A stretch of 23,057 nt of DNA. It comes from a virus. Numbering within the stretch: position 1 is the stretch's first letter; each line of letters begins with the position of its first letter. Shown piece after piece: positions 13,617 to 22,578 of this stretch. Where the stretch lies: positions 1 through 23,057 of IMG/VR virus record IMGVR_UViG_3300021185_000013. One strand, given 5' to 3'. The translations under genes and the position numbers were made by a program. The notes under the pieces were generated by a model. It worked only from the letters and a program-made list of their open reading frames with translations. It did not search any database and was not told where the DNA came from.

Positions 13617-15560
13617 TTAAGCCCCTTTAAATTTTTCAATAACACGCTCTGGTAAAACTTTAGTGACGCGATAAATTCTACGCTCACTGGAAGTTAGGTC
13701 ATTTTCCATTTTTCTTTTTAAAGCTGTTGCCTTGAGTCTTGTTGTGCGCTCCATAACTCTTGTAACATCGCTTTCTTTTCTAATTCTTTGTTTTTCTTTA
13801 AACTCTATAAACTTTCTAAACTGAGGTGGGTTTGCTTTTAAAATGTACTCCGGCTCTATGTCTTTAAACTCTCCAGAGTTTGCTAAGAAAAACTTAGCGT
13901 CTTCTAAAGTTAGGTCGCGAGGCTCTGTCTTTGCATCAGATGTTGTAGAAGCCAGATTAGCATTAACAGTTTCTAAAGTATCTTTAGGATCAGCTTGGCC
14001 TAAAGAATCATTATATAATTTTTCAAGAGTTTCAACCTCTGCTATTTTAGGATATTTTTTAGATATTTCTACTATGCCTTTCATTTGGTTATGGACATCC
14101 GTAACAATAGGATTATTTGTTTTAGAAACTAGCCCATCATATTTTAACATGGCATCATCTGTTAAATTTCTATAGTCTTCAAATAGTGCAAACTTTGCCG
14201 CAGGACTATCTGCAATTTCCTCAATAGACGCATTACTAAAATTTCTAGGGTTGCTTGCAATGCGTTGTTGTTGAGCCATTGTAATCATAGTTCCAAAAAC
14301 TTTAGCATTATTAAAAGGTTGTGCGCCTAGTTCTCCTGATTCTTTTCTAGTTATGGTGTCTTGTATTTGATTTTTATACATTGCAATAGCTGAACGATTA
14401 CTAGCGTCTTCATTCATACCGTACTGATCTCTAAACATAATTTTTAAACCTGCAAGGTTTGCTTGTGTGGTAGCGTTACGAGCGGCCAAGGCTTTTGTTT
14501 TGTCTGTCCTACTTAGTTTTTCTCCTGCTTTTTCAGCAACATCGTTGAAAAATTTCTGCTCTTCTTCTGTGCCTTCATTTACTAAAATCTGTGCGCCAAC
14601 TTGCTGAACTCTTTGACTTTTCGCATCGTTAGTTGAATGAGCAGTCACATAAGTATTAAACTGTTTATAACTTTCATACTCTTTTGAATCCATAGCTAAA
14701 TTTTCATCTGGTAAAATAATTGTTATATTTCCCTTGCTGTCTTTAGACTTAGTAACTAAAGTTAGCGGCAATGGATTCTGAAATATATCTGTTTTTTTAA
14801 GGTCTACATACTCTTGAGTTGTTACCGGAGCTTTGCCTCTTAGTTGTTTTGTTTTATCAGCTATGAATTTAGAAACACGGTTGTTTGCTGTAACATCCCA
14901 AGCTTGATCATACGCAATCACAGCTTCTGCATTGCCTAGAAATTCCTTGCGGGTTTTTTCACGAGAAGCTACGTTTAAATCTTTGCCACCTATAGACCTA
15001 ACAGTGTTAGTTATTAAATCTTTAAGTGTAGTGGGCCTAGATTGTTTTGCAAAATCAGCATAGTACTCTGCTCCCGCTTCTCCTGCGCGGTTTACAAAAG
15101 ACTTTGCATTTTCAAGGCCGTTTTCGTGGTTTTGTTTAGCTAACATTCCTATTTCTTTTAACATAGCTTTACGCATGTCTGACCAATCGGCGACATTATA
15201 AAGACTTTTTTCGCCATGCTCTGCTGTCATGTTAGCATCAACTATGTCTTTAGAAGCAACATTCTCCCAGTAGCCATCATAGCCTAACGCACTATTTCTA
15301 GCTTCTTTTTCCTGAGCTATATACTCGTTAGATATAGTGTAGCCTTTTTTAAACTGCATGTTTTCTTTGTAGTATTGTTCGCTTTCTAAAAATTTATTAG
15401 CTTTATCTTTAAGAAGAGTATTACCAATACCTACAAGACCTTTAATTGCAAGCCCTTTAAGAGCGTCTTTTTCCATACGTTTGCGCGCCTTACGAGCTTG
15501 ATCTTCCTTACGCTTACGTACATCTGCTAGTAAACTTTTTCCAAATTCTTCTATAGCCAT
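13617..15560 (-). CDS. putative internal virion/ejection protein, 647 aa
   Basis: The start is ATG 15560 with AGAAGG upstream. The product is largely helical, with no enzyme motif. It has a strongly basic N-terminus (VRKRKEDQARKARKRMEKDA, about 14-33), then a short apolar helix (LKGLAIKGLVGIGNTLL). The C-terminus is basic again (RVMERTTRLKATALKRKMEN). The gene sits between the 199-aa conserved protein and the 1573-aa lysozyme protein, the place where podoviruses carry internal core proteins. I know similar proteins from uncultured marine phages only as hypotheticals. The ejection role rests on context. Confidence 0.68.
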   Translation of the reverse strand: MAIEEFGKSLLADVRKRKEDQARKARKRMEKDALKGLAIKGLVGIGNTLLKDKANKFLESEQYYKENMQFKKGYTISNEYIAQEKEARNSALGYDGYWENVASKDIVDANMTAEHGEKSLYNVADWSDMRKAMLKEIGMLAKQNHENGLENAKSFVNRAGEAGAEYYADFAKQSRPTTLKDLITNTVRSIGGKDLNVASREKTRKEFLGNAEAVIAYDQAWDVTANNRVSKFIADKTKQLRGKAPVTTQEYVDLKKTDIFQNPLPLTLVTKSKDSKGNITIILPDENLAMDSKEYESYKQFNTYVTAHSTNDAKSQRVQQVGAQILVNEGTEEEQKFFNDVAEKAGEKLSRTDKTKALAARNATTQANLAGLKIMFRDQYGMNEDASNRSAIAMYKNQIQDTITRKESGELGAQPFNNAKVFGTMITMAQQQRIASNPRNFSNASIEEIADSPAAKFALFEDYRNLTDDAMLKYDGLVSKTNNPIVTDVHNQMKGIVEISKKYPKIAEVETLEKLYNDSLGQADPKDTLETVNANLASTTSDAKTEPRDLTLEDAKFFLANSGEFKDIEPEYILKANPPQFRKFIEFKEKQRIRKESDVTRVMERTTRLKATALKRKMENDLTSSERRIYRVTKVLPERVIEKFKGA

Positions 15561-15567
15561 TGTTTGA

Positions 15568-16167
15568 TTACCTTCTTGCCATTAAACTTTCAGGGGTTTC
15601 AGTTTCTTCGGGCGCTGTGGGCGCTAAAAGACTATCTTGAGGTGCAGAAGTTTCTTCTAAAGTTTTAGGAAGCTCTTCTATTCTTTCCTGCATTTCAGGA
15701 GTTAGCATACCTGCGGGAACTGCTCCAGTAGCAACGGCTCCTTTAAGCTCTTTAATTTTGTCTTCTTTAAAATTTACTCCAAAGACTTCATCATCTTCAT
15801 CATCTTCATCAACTACAATATCTAAATCTAATCTTTCTGCAAGCGCAATAATCATATACGCTACAGGCTCTACAAGCATTAGCATTAAATCAGGATTAAT
15901 AGACCCTTGTTGAAATTCGTTAAAAAGAATCATTTGTGTTATTTGCATAACAGGTATTCCGTCATCAACTGCTTCCATAACTGCAACATATTTTTTAGGC
16001 TCAATAAGCTTTATAAATAAATCTTCGCTTGCCGCATGTATAGAAGTAAACTTAGGCGCTCGTTCATAAGGAGCAGGATTTTCAGGATCGTTTGATAAAG
16101 AAGAACCCGCAATAGGACGATTTGAATTACCTTTTAAGACTTGTAACTCGTCTCCGATTGTAGCCAT
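15568..16167 (-). CDS. conserved marine-phage structural-region protein, 199 aa
   Basis: The ATG shares one base with the stop of the preceding gene (TAATG at 16165-16169). Residues 19-95 carry a pattern I recall from many marine phages, including T4-like cyanophages: PIAGSSLSNDPENPAPYERA, then PKFTS, a helical segment, and GIPVMQITQMILFNEFQQGS. A further apolar segment follows (DLMLMLVEPVAYMIIALAER, about 93-112). An unusual run DEDDEDDE follows at about 120-127. The C-terminus is Pro/Glu/Thr-rich. Its function is unknown. Presence in unrelated phage morphologies suggests a general virion or assembly role rather than a tail-specific one. Confidence 0.75.
   Translation of the reverse strand: MATIGDELQVLKGNSNRPIAGSSLSNDPENPAPYERAPKFTSIHAASEDLFIKLIEPKKYVAVMEAVDDGIPVMQITQMILFNEFQQGSINPDLMLMLVEPVAYMIIALAERLDLDIVVDEDDEDDEVFGVNFKEDKIKELKGAVATGAVPAGMLTPEMQERIEELPKTLEETSAPQDSLLAPTAPEETETPESLMARR
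15787..15810 (+). repeat. 9-bp microsatellite coding an acidic run
   Basis: The unit ttcatcatc is repeated 2.7 times. Read on the - strand it gives GAT/GAA codons for the DEDDEDDE segment of the 199-aa protein. Slippage would add or remove acidic residues without breaking the frame. Confidence 0.8.
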
Positions 16168-17231
16168 TAAATGCCCCCTGCCTGTCGTTGTCTAACAAAA
16201 TTAGCTGTTTCTTGTTCAGCGTTGTAAATTAAAGAAGGGTTGCCAAAGAAACCTAATACATTATTATCTTGCATAGCCGTTTGATATGCTTGAGTTCCCA
16301 TAATTGTAGAGTCTTGTCCTATTACAATAGGCTCTGAAGATGCGGGCGAACTGCTGTAACTTGTTATTTCTGCGGCTTGTGGGCCTGTTCCTGTCATTTG
16401 AGCGGCAACTCCACTAATTCCTTGATCTACAAGGTCTTCACCTTTTTCTTTTAAAAACTCATATCCTTCTTTTAAAGGCCCTATATTTTTAGTATCAGTA
16501 GGAACATTAGTTGAACCGCCTGATAATAAAGAAGGGCTTGCAGTTGTAGTTGAAGGAGTTTTAGAAACCATTTTACCATCAACTATTTTAAAACCGCTTC
16601 CTACATCTTTAATTTGTTCTGTAAATTCAGGATCAGGCAAAGCGCCTATTTTACCAGAACTAACTGAACTGTCTTTTACATTTCCAGAAGCTATGTTTTT
16701 TTCAAGTGATTCAAGATAAAATTTATTATCTCCTGTTAAAGTATCCATACTAAATAAATCTTTACCCGCGTTTACAGTGTCTGTAAGAACATTACCTGCT
16801 GTTTTAAAAGCGCCCTTAAAAGTTTTTTGAGTTATATCTAATTTACCACCTGTTAAAGTTTTTAAAGTATCTCCAAGTTTAGGAACTTTATTTAATACAG
16901 CCCCTACAGTATCTCCGATAACTTTAGTAACTCCTTGCGTAACAGTTTTAAATACAGACCCAACTTTTGTCCCAACATTAATTGCGGCGTTTACAAATGT
17001 AGCGGCCCCTTTAGCAATTACACCTGCTGTAGAACCTGCGGCTAATGTCGTGCCTGCCCAAGCTCCTAAAGCTGAACCAATTCCGGGCAAAATTAATCCT
17101 AAAGCTATCTGGCCTACAATGCCAATTTTATTCATAAACTTACCAACTTTCATAAAAGCACTCTTAATACCCTTACCAATTTTTTTAAATGTTTTTTTAA
17201 CACCTTTCCAAAGCTTACTTAAAAAACCCAT
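16167..17231 (-). CDS. putative membrane-active virion protein, 354 aa
   Basis: A strong AAAGGAG site precedes ATG 17231. Residues 1-36 are a cationic amphipathic helix (MGFLSKLWKGVKKTFKKIGK and onward) resembling membrane-active peptides. Residues 38-75 are hydrophobic with repeated small-residue spacing (GLILPGIGSALGAWAG), like a glycine zipper. A Val/Gly/Lys-rich section follows (about 85-130), then a Ser/Thr/Pro-rich linker, and a C-terminal segment with NNVLGFFGNPSLIYNAEQET near 322-341. This composition is typical of small ejection proteins that insert into the host membrane. It lies between the giant coiled-coil protein and the conserved 199-aa protein. The membrane role is an inference from composition. 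Confidence 0.7.
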   Translation of the reverse strand: MGFLSKLWKGVKKTFKKIGKGIKSAFMKVGKFMNKIGIVGQIALGLILPGIGSALGAWAGTTLAAGSTAGVIAKGAATFVNAAINVGTKVGSVFKTVTQGVTKVIGDTVGAVLNKVPKLGDTLKTLTGGKLDITQKTFKGAFKTAGNVLTDTVNAGKDLFSMDTLTGDNKFYLESLEKNIASGNVKDSSVSSGKIGALPDPEFTEQIKDVGSGFKIVDGKMVSKTPSTTTASPSLLSGGSTNVPTDTKNIGPLKEGYEFLKEKGEDLVDQGISGVAAQMTGTGPQAAEITSYSSSPASSEPIVIGQDSTIMGTQAYQTAMQDNNVLGFFGNPSLIYNAEQETANFVRQRQAGGI

Positions 17232-17244
17232 CTATACTTCTCCT

Positions 17245-20200
17245 TTACCCAAATACATCGTCAATTAAATTAATTAGTGAGGTAGAACTTGAAGAACCTT
17301 TTTCTCCACTAGCTCCTGCTTCATTACCAATGGCTGTTGCATACAAAGTTGCTTTACGCTGTTCTTCGCTTTCATAAGCTGTTCGTATATAATTAGCCTC
17401 ATCACGTAACTGTTGCCACATTTGCGTTTGATCAAGCGCCGAAATGTTATAAGCATTCTGAACATTTTGCTGATTGGCCGCATTAGCCGCCGCAGTATCT
17501 ATAGTGTTAGCTTGTCTGCGCCAGTTAATGTTTGATTGCTCTACAGCCTGTGCGTTTGCCGCGTTCCACTGGTCACGTTGAGTTTCAATAGAAGCATTAA
17601 ACTTGTTAATATCTGCATCAAGCTGTGCAGTAAGACTATCAGCCTGTAGTTGATTACCCGCTTCAATAGCCTCCATGCGATTAGCTTCAGTGACGTTGAA
17701 AGACTCCATAGCATTTCGCGCACTTGTATTGAACTGCCTCATGCTGTTAGACTGACTAATCATAAACTGATCTATTTGGTTTTGAGATGTTGCGCCAAAC
17801 TGAAGCGCGGCGTTTTTAGCGGCCTGATCAGATAACAGTCTTTGTTGAGCTAGTTGCTGATCCATAACAATCGCTTGTTGCTCGTTGCTAAGGTTAGCCA
17901 TGTCCATAGTTAAAAAGTTCTTAGCATTCTCTACAGACACACGAGTCCTTGCATCAGCATTAGCTAAGTCTACTTGCGTAAGGGCTGTTGCGTTTTGCAG
18001 GGCTGTCTGCTGATCGGCACTAAACTTTGTAGCCGTCATGCTCTGCATAAACTTGCTGTTAGCGAGTTCCATTTGTTGCTCGTTGCTCATTGCGGCTACG
18101 TCAAGATTAGCATTCATTTGAGCGTTAAACATTCCGGCGGCTTGCTCGTTGCTAAGATTTGCTAAGCCCATCTGTTGTGCAAGCTGTGCGTTAACTTGAC
18201 CCGCTTGCATTTTCTTTTCATAGACTTGAAGCTGTTGAACATTTTCAGCAGACATAGAAGCCATGTCAGCTTGACTTCTAGAACTTAAATTAGCAAGCTC
18301 AATCTTTTCTTCCATAGAAAGATTAGCCATATCAGCATTTTGCTTAAGCTGTTCGTTCTGCGACATAACCTGAACATAAGTATTAAGCTCTTGGGTTCTG
18401 CCTCTGTTAGCTTCAGTAAAGTTAGCGGCATCAACAGCAGACTTTTCCTGAAGCATTGCAAGCTCTATTTGCTGTTCGTTGCCTAAGTTTGCAAGTTCCA
18501 TTTGTTGTGCAAAGCCTGCATCAGCTTTCTTAAAGTCTACAAGAGTATTTAGATTAGCAAGTCTCATTTGCTGATCTGTAGTCATGTTAGCTCTTTCTGT
18601 TGTATTCTTTTCAGAAAGCTCAGACAACTCAACCTTAAGCCTTGCATCTAAGTTGACTTCTTCCATGCGCGAGTTAAGTTCAGTCTGGCGTATAGTGCGC
18701 TGAACCGTAGCGTTGTAGGTTGTTAGTTTAGCCTGCTGTTCATTAGACAATGACTCTGCATCTGCACGATTAAGAGATTCTAAGTTTGCAAGTTCTGTTT
18801 GTTGCGCTTGTGTAAATGTTTGTGTAATTGCTTGTTGACGTAACTGAGCATTTAAAGTTTCTGTTTTAAGTTTAGCGTTTAAATTAGCTAACTCGACCTG
18901 TTGATCTTTGCTTAGGTTTTCAGAAGACGCTTGGTTTTCTGCCATAAGATTAGCAAGATTAATTTTTTCTGAAGCTGTAAAGTTTGCAAGTTCTGTTTGC
19001 TGTGCTAACTCAGTGTTCTGAGACATGAACTGTGCATAAGTCTGCAAGCGTTGTAGTTCAAAACGATTATCTTCAGTAAAGTTAGCGGCATCTGTTGCGG
19101 CTCTTTCAGCTAACTCAGCCATGTTGATTTGTTGTTCATTGGACATGTTAGCCATATCCATTTGCTGAGCTAGAGTTGCATTAGTCTTTTTAAAGTCTAC
19201 AAGAGTGTTTAATTTAGTTAATCTTTCTTGATTTTCTACTGACATAGATTCTCGTGAAGCAGTATTCTTTTCAGCTAGGTTAGCTAGTTCTACTTGAAGA
19301 TTAGTACTTAGATTAGCTTTTTCCATGTCTTGCTGTAAGTCTGCTTTTCGCATAGTCCTAGAAACTTGAGCGTTATACGTTTGTAGTCGTGCTTGTTGCT
19401 CTGCGTTTAAGTTCTGAGTACCTGCCGCATTAAGAGCTTGCAAGTTTGCTAAGTCCATCTGAGCATTAGTGCTAAGCTGTGCTATAGCGGCTTGTTGGTT
19501 TTGAGCCGACACTTGCTGAGCGCGTTGCTGAGCCATCTGTGTTGTAGCCATGCGAGATTCTTGTTGCTGTTGAGCAGAAGTCATTACAGCTTGTTGCTCA
19601 AATGTACCCTGCTGTACTGCAATCTGCTGTGCCATATCTGCTGTCTGAGATGCGGCAGTCTGACGGTTAGCAAGATTCTGCATCCGTACTTGCATAGTGT
19701 TTTGTGCAGAAGCAAGATTAGCTTGTTGTTCGTTGCTTAGATTCTGTTGAGCGCGTTGTTGAAGGGCTTGAGCATTGCTCTGAGCCATCGGCAAAGCACT
19801 TTGAATAATAGCATTAAACAATGCATCACGACCTACAGAAGAAGCTGATAAACCTCTACGAGCCATCTGAGCCTCTATAGCCGCTACTGCGGGTCTAGCC
19901 CATGCAGGAGTTTCACCATCTTCCATGCCTGCTAAAAGACCTTCCATTTGCGTAGAAACAAGTGCTTCTTGTGGTAGTGCCGCAACAGCCGCTGTAACTG
20001 AAGGATCAGCACCAGAGTCTAGTTGAGCTTCTACACTTGCAGGGTCTTGAGAAACAGCCGCAGTAATATCTTCAGGTATATTTGCAACAACCTCCATCAT
20101 ATCTGCGGCGGCTACATTTCTGTCTTGCCCTGTTACAGCTTGCATTGTTGCGGCGGCCATTGTAGGTATACCGCCAATTTGCGCGGCATTTCCTTGAGGC

Positions 20201-22575
20201 TTTTCACCTAAAATAGCTTCACGGCCTTCTAAGTCTACAGAAGGTGCATCACCCAATTCATTTGCAATTCGTGTTGCGGCCTCCCCAACTTGAGCTACAC
20301 GCTCAGCGGCCTTTGCATATGCAGGCATTGCATCTAAATTAGTTTCAACTTTTTCAGCTTCTGTTAAAACTTCTCCTGTTTTAAAGTTTCTATCGGCTAC
20401 ACCTATACCATCTACAACACCTGTTTGAGCGGCAGGAACTACGCCAACATCTTCAGCAGTTCTGCCTTCGCGGGTTGCAAAGCCTGCTTCGCCTGCATCA
20501 GCTATTTGTTCTTTACGTCCTGCGGCAACATCAGCGGCCCCTAAGAAGTCTGCTTGTTTGGCAGTTTCAGTAGGCGCTGTACCAAGCTCAGCGGCTTCGC
20601 CTTCAGCGGCTCTGGCTGTTTGAACTTTACGCTCTACCATTGCTTCGCTGTAAGCCTCAAGAGCCTCTGTAGGATCAAGACCACGGTTTTCAGCATCTAA
20701 TTTAATTTCATCAACTTTAGATTGCGGTATTGTTACGCCGTCCCTTATAGATACTTTAGGCTCGTCTACTGTTGAAGGATCAAAGCCGTAGTCGCTATCA
20801 TCTCTAGCGCCTTTAGCATAATCTTTATACTCTGGTCTATCAGCAAACTTTCCTTTAGCGGCTTCTTCAGCGGCATCATCGCGTTTAGTTGGATCAGCTT
20901 CGGTGGCTGTAGCTTGTCCTGCTACGCCAGTTCTGCTTACTTTACCTTCTGCGGCTTTAGTAGGGTCTAAAGTTCCTGCAAGTTCAGCTTTATATCTTTC
21001 GGCTTCTTTAGTTTCTGGGCCAACATCAGCAATTGTTACTTTTCCTTGTGCAGTAGATAACTCTCTAGCAGTCACAGTATCTGATGTAGCGTCTGTAGCT
21101 TCTCCAAGCTCTTGGATGTCTTCATCGCCTGTTACAGTTCCTTCGGGTGCAACGCCAGTAGTATCATATTTCATATTGTTAGCGGCTTCAAAGCCTTTTA
21201 TGAAATCAGAATCTGCCAACCAACTAGGCATTTGCGCTGTTCCGTCTTTTGATTCTTTAGCTTCTATTGCCCATGCTCGTGCTTCAGCTTTCTGTGTTTC
21301 GCTCCACTCAGGGTATTGCTCAACATACTTGTCGGCCCACTGCTCAGATTCTGGGACAGGTTTAAATATTGATTCAGATTCCATTTGGCGTAGGTCGGCT
21401 GTTGGGCCTTTAACATCTATACCTATAGGCGCATCTTTACCTTCTGGTGGAGTTACAACGCCTTTTGTATTTGCGTTTTCAACGGCTTTTTGTGCGGCTA
21501 AGTATCTTGCATTAGCGGCTTCAAGTGCGGCATTGCTTGAGTATTCTTTCCCATCTAAGCCTATTGAAGTTGCTTTGTTTTCAGGCCCGCCTGACGGCCC
21601 AGTATTATTTCCGCCATTTCTAATAGGATCAGAATACTGGTTTTCGGGGTTGTAGCGTTCGTTCTCTCTGCCATATGGTCGTCTAGACACTAAAGATTGA
21701 GACTGTGCTTGTTGGCTTCCTAGATTGCCGCCCATGCCAGACTCAACACGCCTTCTAGTATTTTCATCCATTGTTTGTTGTGTAACGGGAGGTATAGAAG
21801 TTCTTTGCATTTCCTGCTCATACAATTTTGCTCCTAAATCGCTCGCTTCCTGTGCAGGTTTTCTTAAAGGATTTAAAAGTTCTTGTACTAACTTCATAGC
21901 TTCTTTATCAGCCCCTTGAGATTCTTGCACTCGTCTTTGAGCGTTTACAAACTCAGGTCTGCTTGTTATTTCTTGTCGTAATTTGTTAACTTTGCCATCT
22001 AAAGCTTTATACTCAGTGTTCTGGTAAACTTTTTGTGCCGCTTTTTCTTCCCTTGCTCTATTTTGGTTTCTAACCGCAGGCTGTACTTGATTAATCGTAG
22101 CATCATTTCTAATAGGCTGACCTCTTCCACCGCCTAGTGAGCGAGAAGGTTCTGGAAGCTTAATGTCTCTAGGATTATCTATTCCCCCGCCGCGTGTAGC
22201 TCTGCCTAAATTTGGATCAGAGTAAAGACTAGGATCAACACCATCTGCTTTTACAGGATTAGGAATAAATTTAGTTGATTGTCGTTCAGTTCCAAGTCCT
22301 TTAGGCTGACCTCTTCCTCCGCCACTAACTCTAGCAGGATCAGAAAACAAACTAGAGCTAGGCTTAGGTGTAGATAAAGGAGTAGGCGTGTTTTTTAATT
22401 TTGTAGGCTTTGGGCCTGCTTTAGGTTGTACAGGAGTTGCTAAAGCTTTTTTCCGCCGCTGTTCTAATAACTCGCGTTGGCTTTGAACAGCACTTTTACC
22501 ACCTCTAGCATATTGCTTGCGCTTTAGAGCCTTCAAAGACTTATTAGTATTTCGCGTATTTCTTTTTTTACTCAT
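17245..22575 (-). CDS. giant virion protein with hendecad coiled-coil domain, 1776 aa
   Basis: Residues 1-50 are basic (KSLKALKRKQYARGGKS). Residues 50-350 are Pro/Gly/Ser-rich, with two GGGRGQP copies. Residues 350-880 are Ala/Asp/Glu-rich and look flexible. Residues 886-935 form a segment shared with marine phage proteins I recall (TPAWARPAVAAIEAQMARRG and SASSVGRDALFNAIIQSA). Residues 936-1585 are an unbroken hendecad array with consensus SNEQQxxLANL. Residues 1590-1776 are an Asn/Gln/Ala-rich conserved C-terminal domain with NWRRQANTIDTAAANAANQQ and YATAIGNEAG. No enzyme motif is present. A long fibre, an internal core protein or a tape-measure-like role are all possible. It is the largest gene here and precedes the membrane-active protein. 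Confidence 0.8.
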   Translation of the reverse strand: MSKKRNTRNTNKSLKALKRKQYARGGKSAVQSQRELLEQRRKKALATPVQPKAGPKPTKLKNTPTPLSTPKPSSSLFSDPARVSGGGRGQPKGLGTERQSTKFIPNPVKADGVDPSLYSDPNLGRATRGGGIDNPRDIKLPEPSRSLGGGRGQPIRNDATINQVQPAVRNQNRAREEKAAQKVYQNTEYKALDGKVNKLRQEITSRPEFVNAQRRVQESQGADKEAMKLVQELLNPLRKPAQEASDLGAKLYEQEMQRTSIPPVTQQTMDENTRRRVESGMGGNLGSQQAQSQSLVSRRPYGRENERYNPENQYSDPIRNGGNNTGPSGGPENKATSIGLDGKEYSSNAALEAANARYLAAQKAVENANTKGVVTPPEGKDAPIGIDVKGPTADLRQMESESIFKPVPESEQWADKYVEQYPEWSETQKAEARAWAIEAKESKDGTAQMPSWLADSDFIKGFEAANNMKYDTTGVAPEGTVTGDEDIQELGEATDATSDTVTARELSTAQGKVTIADVGPETKEAERYKAELAGTLDPTKAAEGKVSRTGVAGQATATEADPTKRDDAAEEAAKGKFADRPEYKDYAKGARDDSDYGFDPSTVDEPKVSIRDGVTIPQSKVDEIKLDAENRGLDPTEALEAYSEAMVERKVQTARAAEGEAAELGTAPTETAKQADFLGAADVAAGRKEQIADAGEAGFATREGRTAEDVGVVPAAQTGVVDGIGVADRNFKTGEVLTEAEKVETNLDAMPAYAKAAERVAQVGEAATRIANELGDAPSVDLEGREAILGEKPQGNAAQIGGIPTMAAATMQAVTGQDRNVAAADMMEVVANIPEDITAAVSQDPASVEAQLDSGADPSVTAAVAALPQEALVSTQMEGLLAGMEDGETPAWARPAVAAIEAQMARRGLSASSVGRDALFNAIIQSALPMAQSNAQALQQRAQQNLSNEQQANLASAQNTMQVRMQNLANRQTAASQTADMAQQIAVQQGTFEQQAVMTSAQQQQESRMATTQMAQQRAQQVSAQNQQAAIAQLSTNAQMDLANLQALNAAGTQNLNAEQQARLQTYNAQVSRTMRKADLQQDMEKANLSTNLQVELANLAEKNTASRESMSVENQERLTKLNTLVDFKKTNATLAQQMDMANMSNEQQINMAELAERAATDAANFTEDNRFELQRLQTYAQFMSQNTELAQQTELANFTASEKINLANLMAENQASSENLSKDQQVELANLNAKLKTETLNAQLRQQAITQTFTQAQQTELANLESLNRADAESLSNEQQAKLTTYNATVQRTIRQTELNSRMEEVNLDARLKVELSELSEKNTTERANMTTDQQMRLANLNTLVDFKKADAGFAQQMELANLGNEQQIELAMLQEKSAVDAANFTEANRGRTQELNTYVQVMSQNEQLKQNADMANLSMEEKIELANLSSRSQADMASMSAENVQQLQVYEKKMQAGQVNAQLAQQMGLANLSNEQAAGMFNAQMNANLDVAAMSNEQQMELANSKFMQSMTATKFSADQQTALQNATALTQVDLANADARTRVSVENAKNFLTMDMANLSNEQQAIVMDQQLAQQRLLSDQAAKNAALQFGATSQNQIDQFMISQSNSMRQFNTSARNAMESFNVTEANRMEAIEAGNQLQADSLTAQLDADINKFNASIETQRDQWNAANAQAVEQSNINWRRQANTIDTAAANAANQQNVQNAYNISALDQTQMWQQLRDEANYIRTAYESEEQRKATLYATAIGNEAGASGEKGSSSSTSLINLIDDVFG
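18172..18831 (-). repeat. 660-bp tandem repeat, copy B (residues 1249-1468)
   Basis: This copy abuts copy A with no spacer and has the same length, 220 residues. The best conserved parts are LNTLVDFKK, DAANFTE and EQQAxLxTYN. Blocks taaagtctac at 18531 and gttagcggcatc at 18421 lie exactly 660 bases from their partners in copy A. Confidence 0.85.
18832..19491 (-). repeat. 660-bp tandem repeat, copy A (residues 1029-1248)
   Basis: This copy encodes 220 residues made of four 55-residue sub-repeats, each beginning LANL, LANL, MAEL and LANL at repeat residues 14, 69, 124 and 179. By hand alignment without gaps it shares about 107 of 220 residues with copy B. Matching DNA blocks include taaagtctac at 19191 and gttagcggcatc at 19081. 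Confidence 0.85.
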
Positions 22576-22578
22576 CTT

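Larger units (their letters stand above)
17821..19770 (-). other. hendecad (11-residue) repeat domain, residues about 936-1585
   Basis: About 59 successive 11-residue units keep the same phase. Clear examples are SNEQQANLASA (residue 947), STNAQMDLANL (1035), SNEQQINMAEL (1145), SKDQQVELANL (1222), and the SNEQ/SNEQQ units at 1475, 1497 and 1563. All are separated by multiples of 11. Hydrophobic residues recur at positions 8 and 11 and Gln at 4 and 5. Hendecads give slightly right-handed coiled coils. At about 0.15 nm per residue, an unbroken helix would be roughly 95 nm long. Confidence 0.85.

Noticed and set aside
18172-19491. CRISPR-like or noncoding tandem repeats in the giant gene
   Set aside because: The repeats keep the reading frame, have 165-bp and 660-bp periods with no unique spacers, and are explained by coiled-coil coding.
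20903-21655. 250-codon open frame on the + strand opposite the giant virion gene
   Set aside because: It lies entirely antisense to the Ala/Asp/Glu-rich part of the 1776-aa protein, where biased codons remove antisense stops. It has low-complexity composition and no ribosome site or neighbours on that strand.
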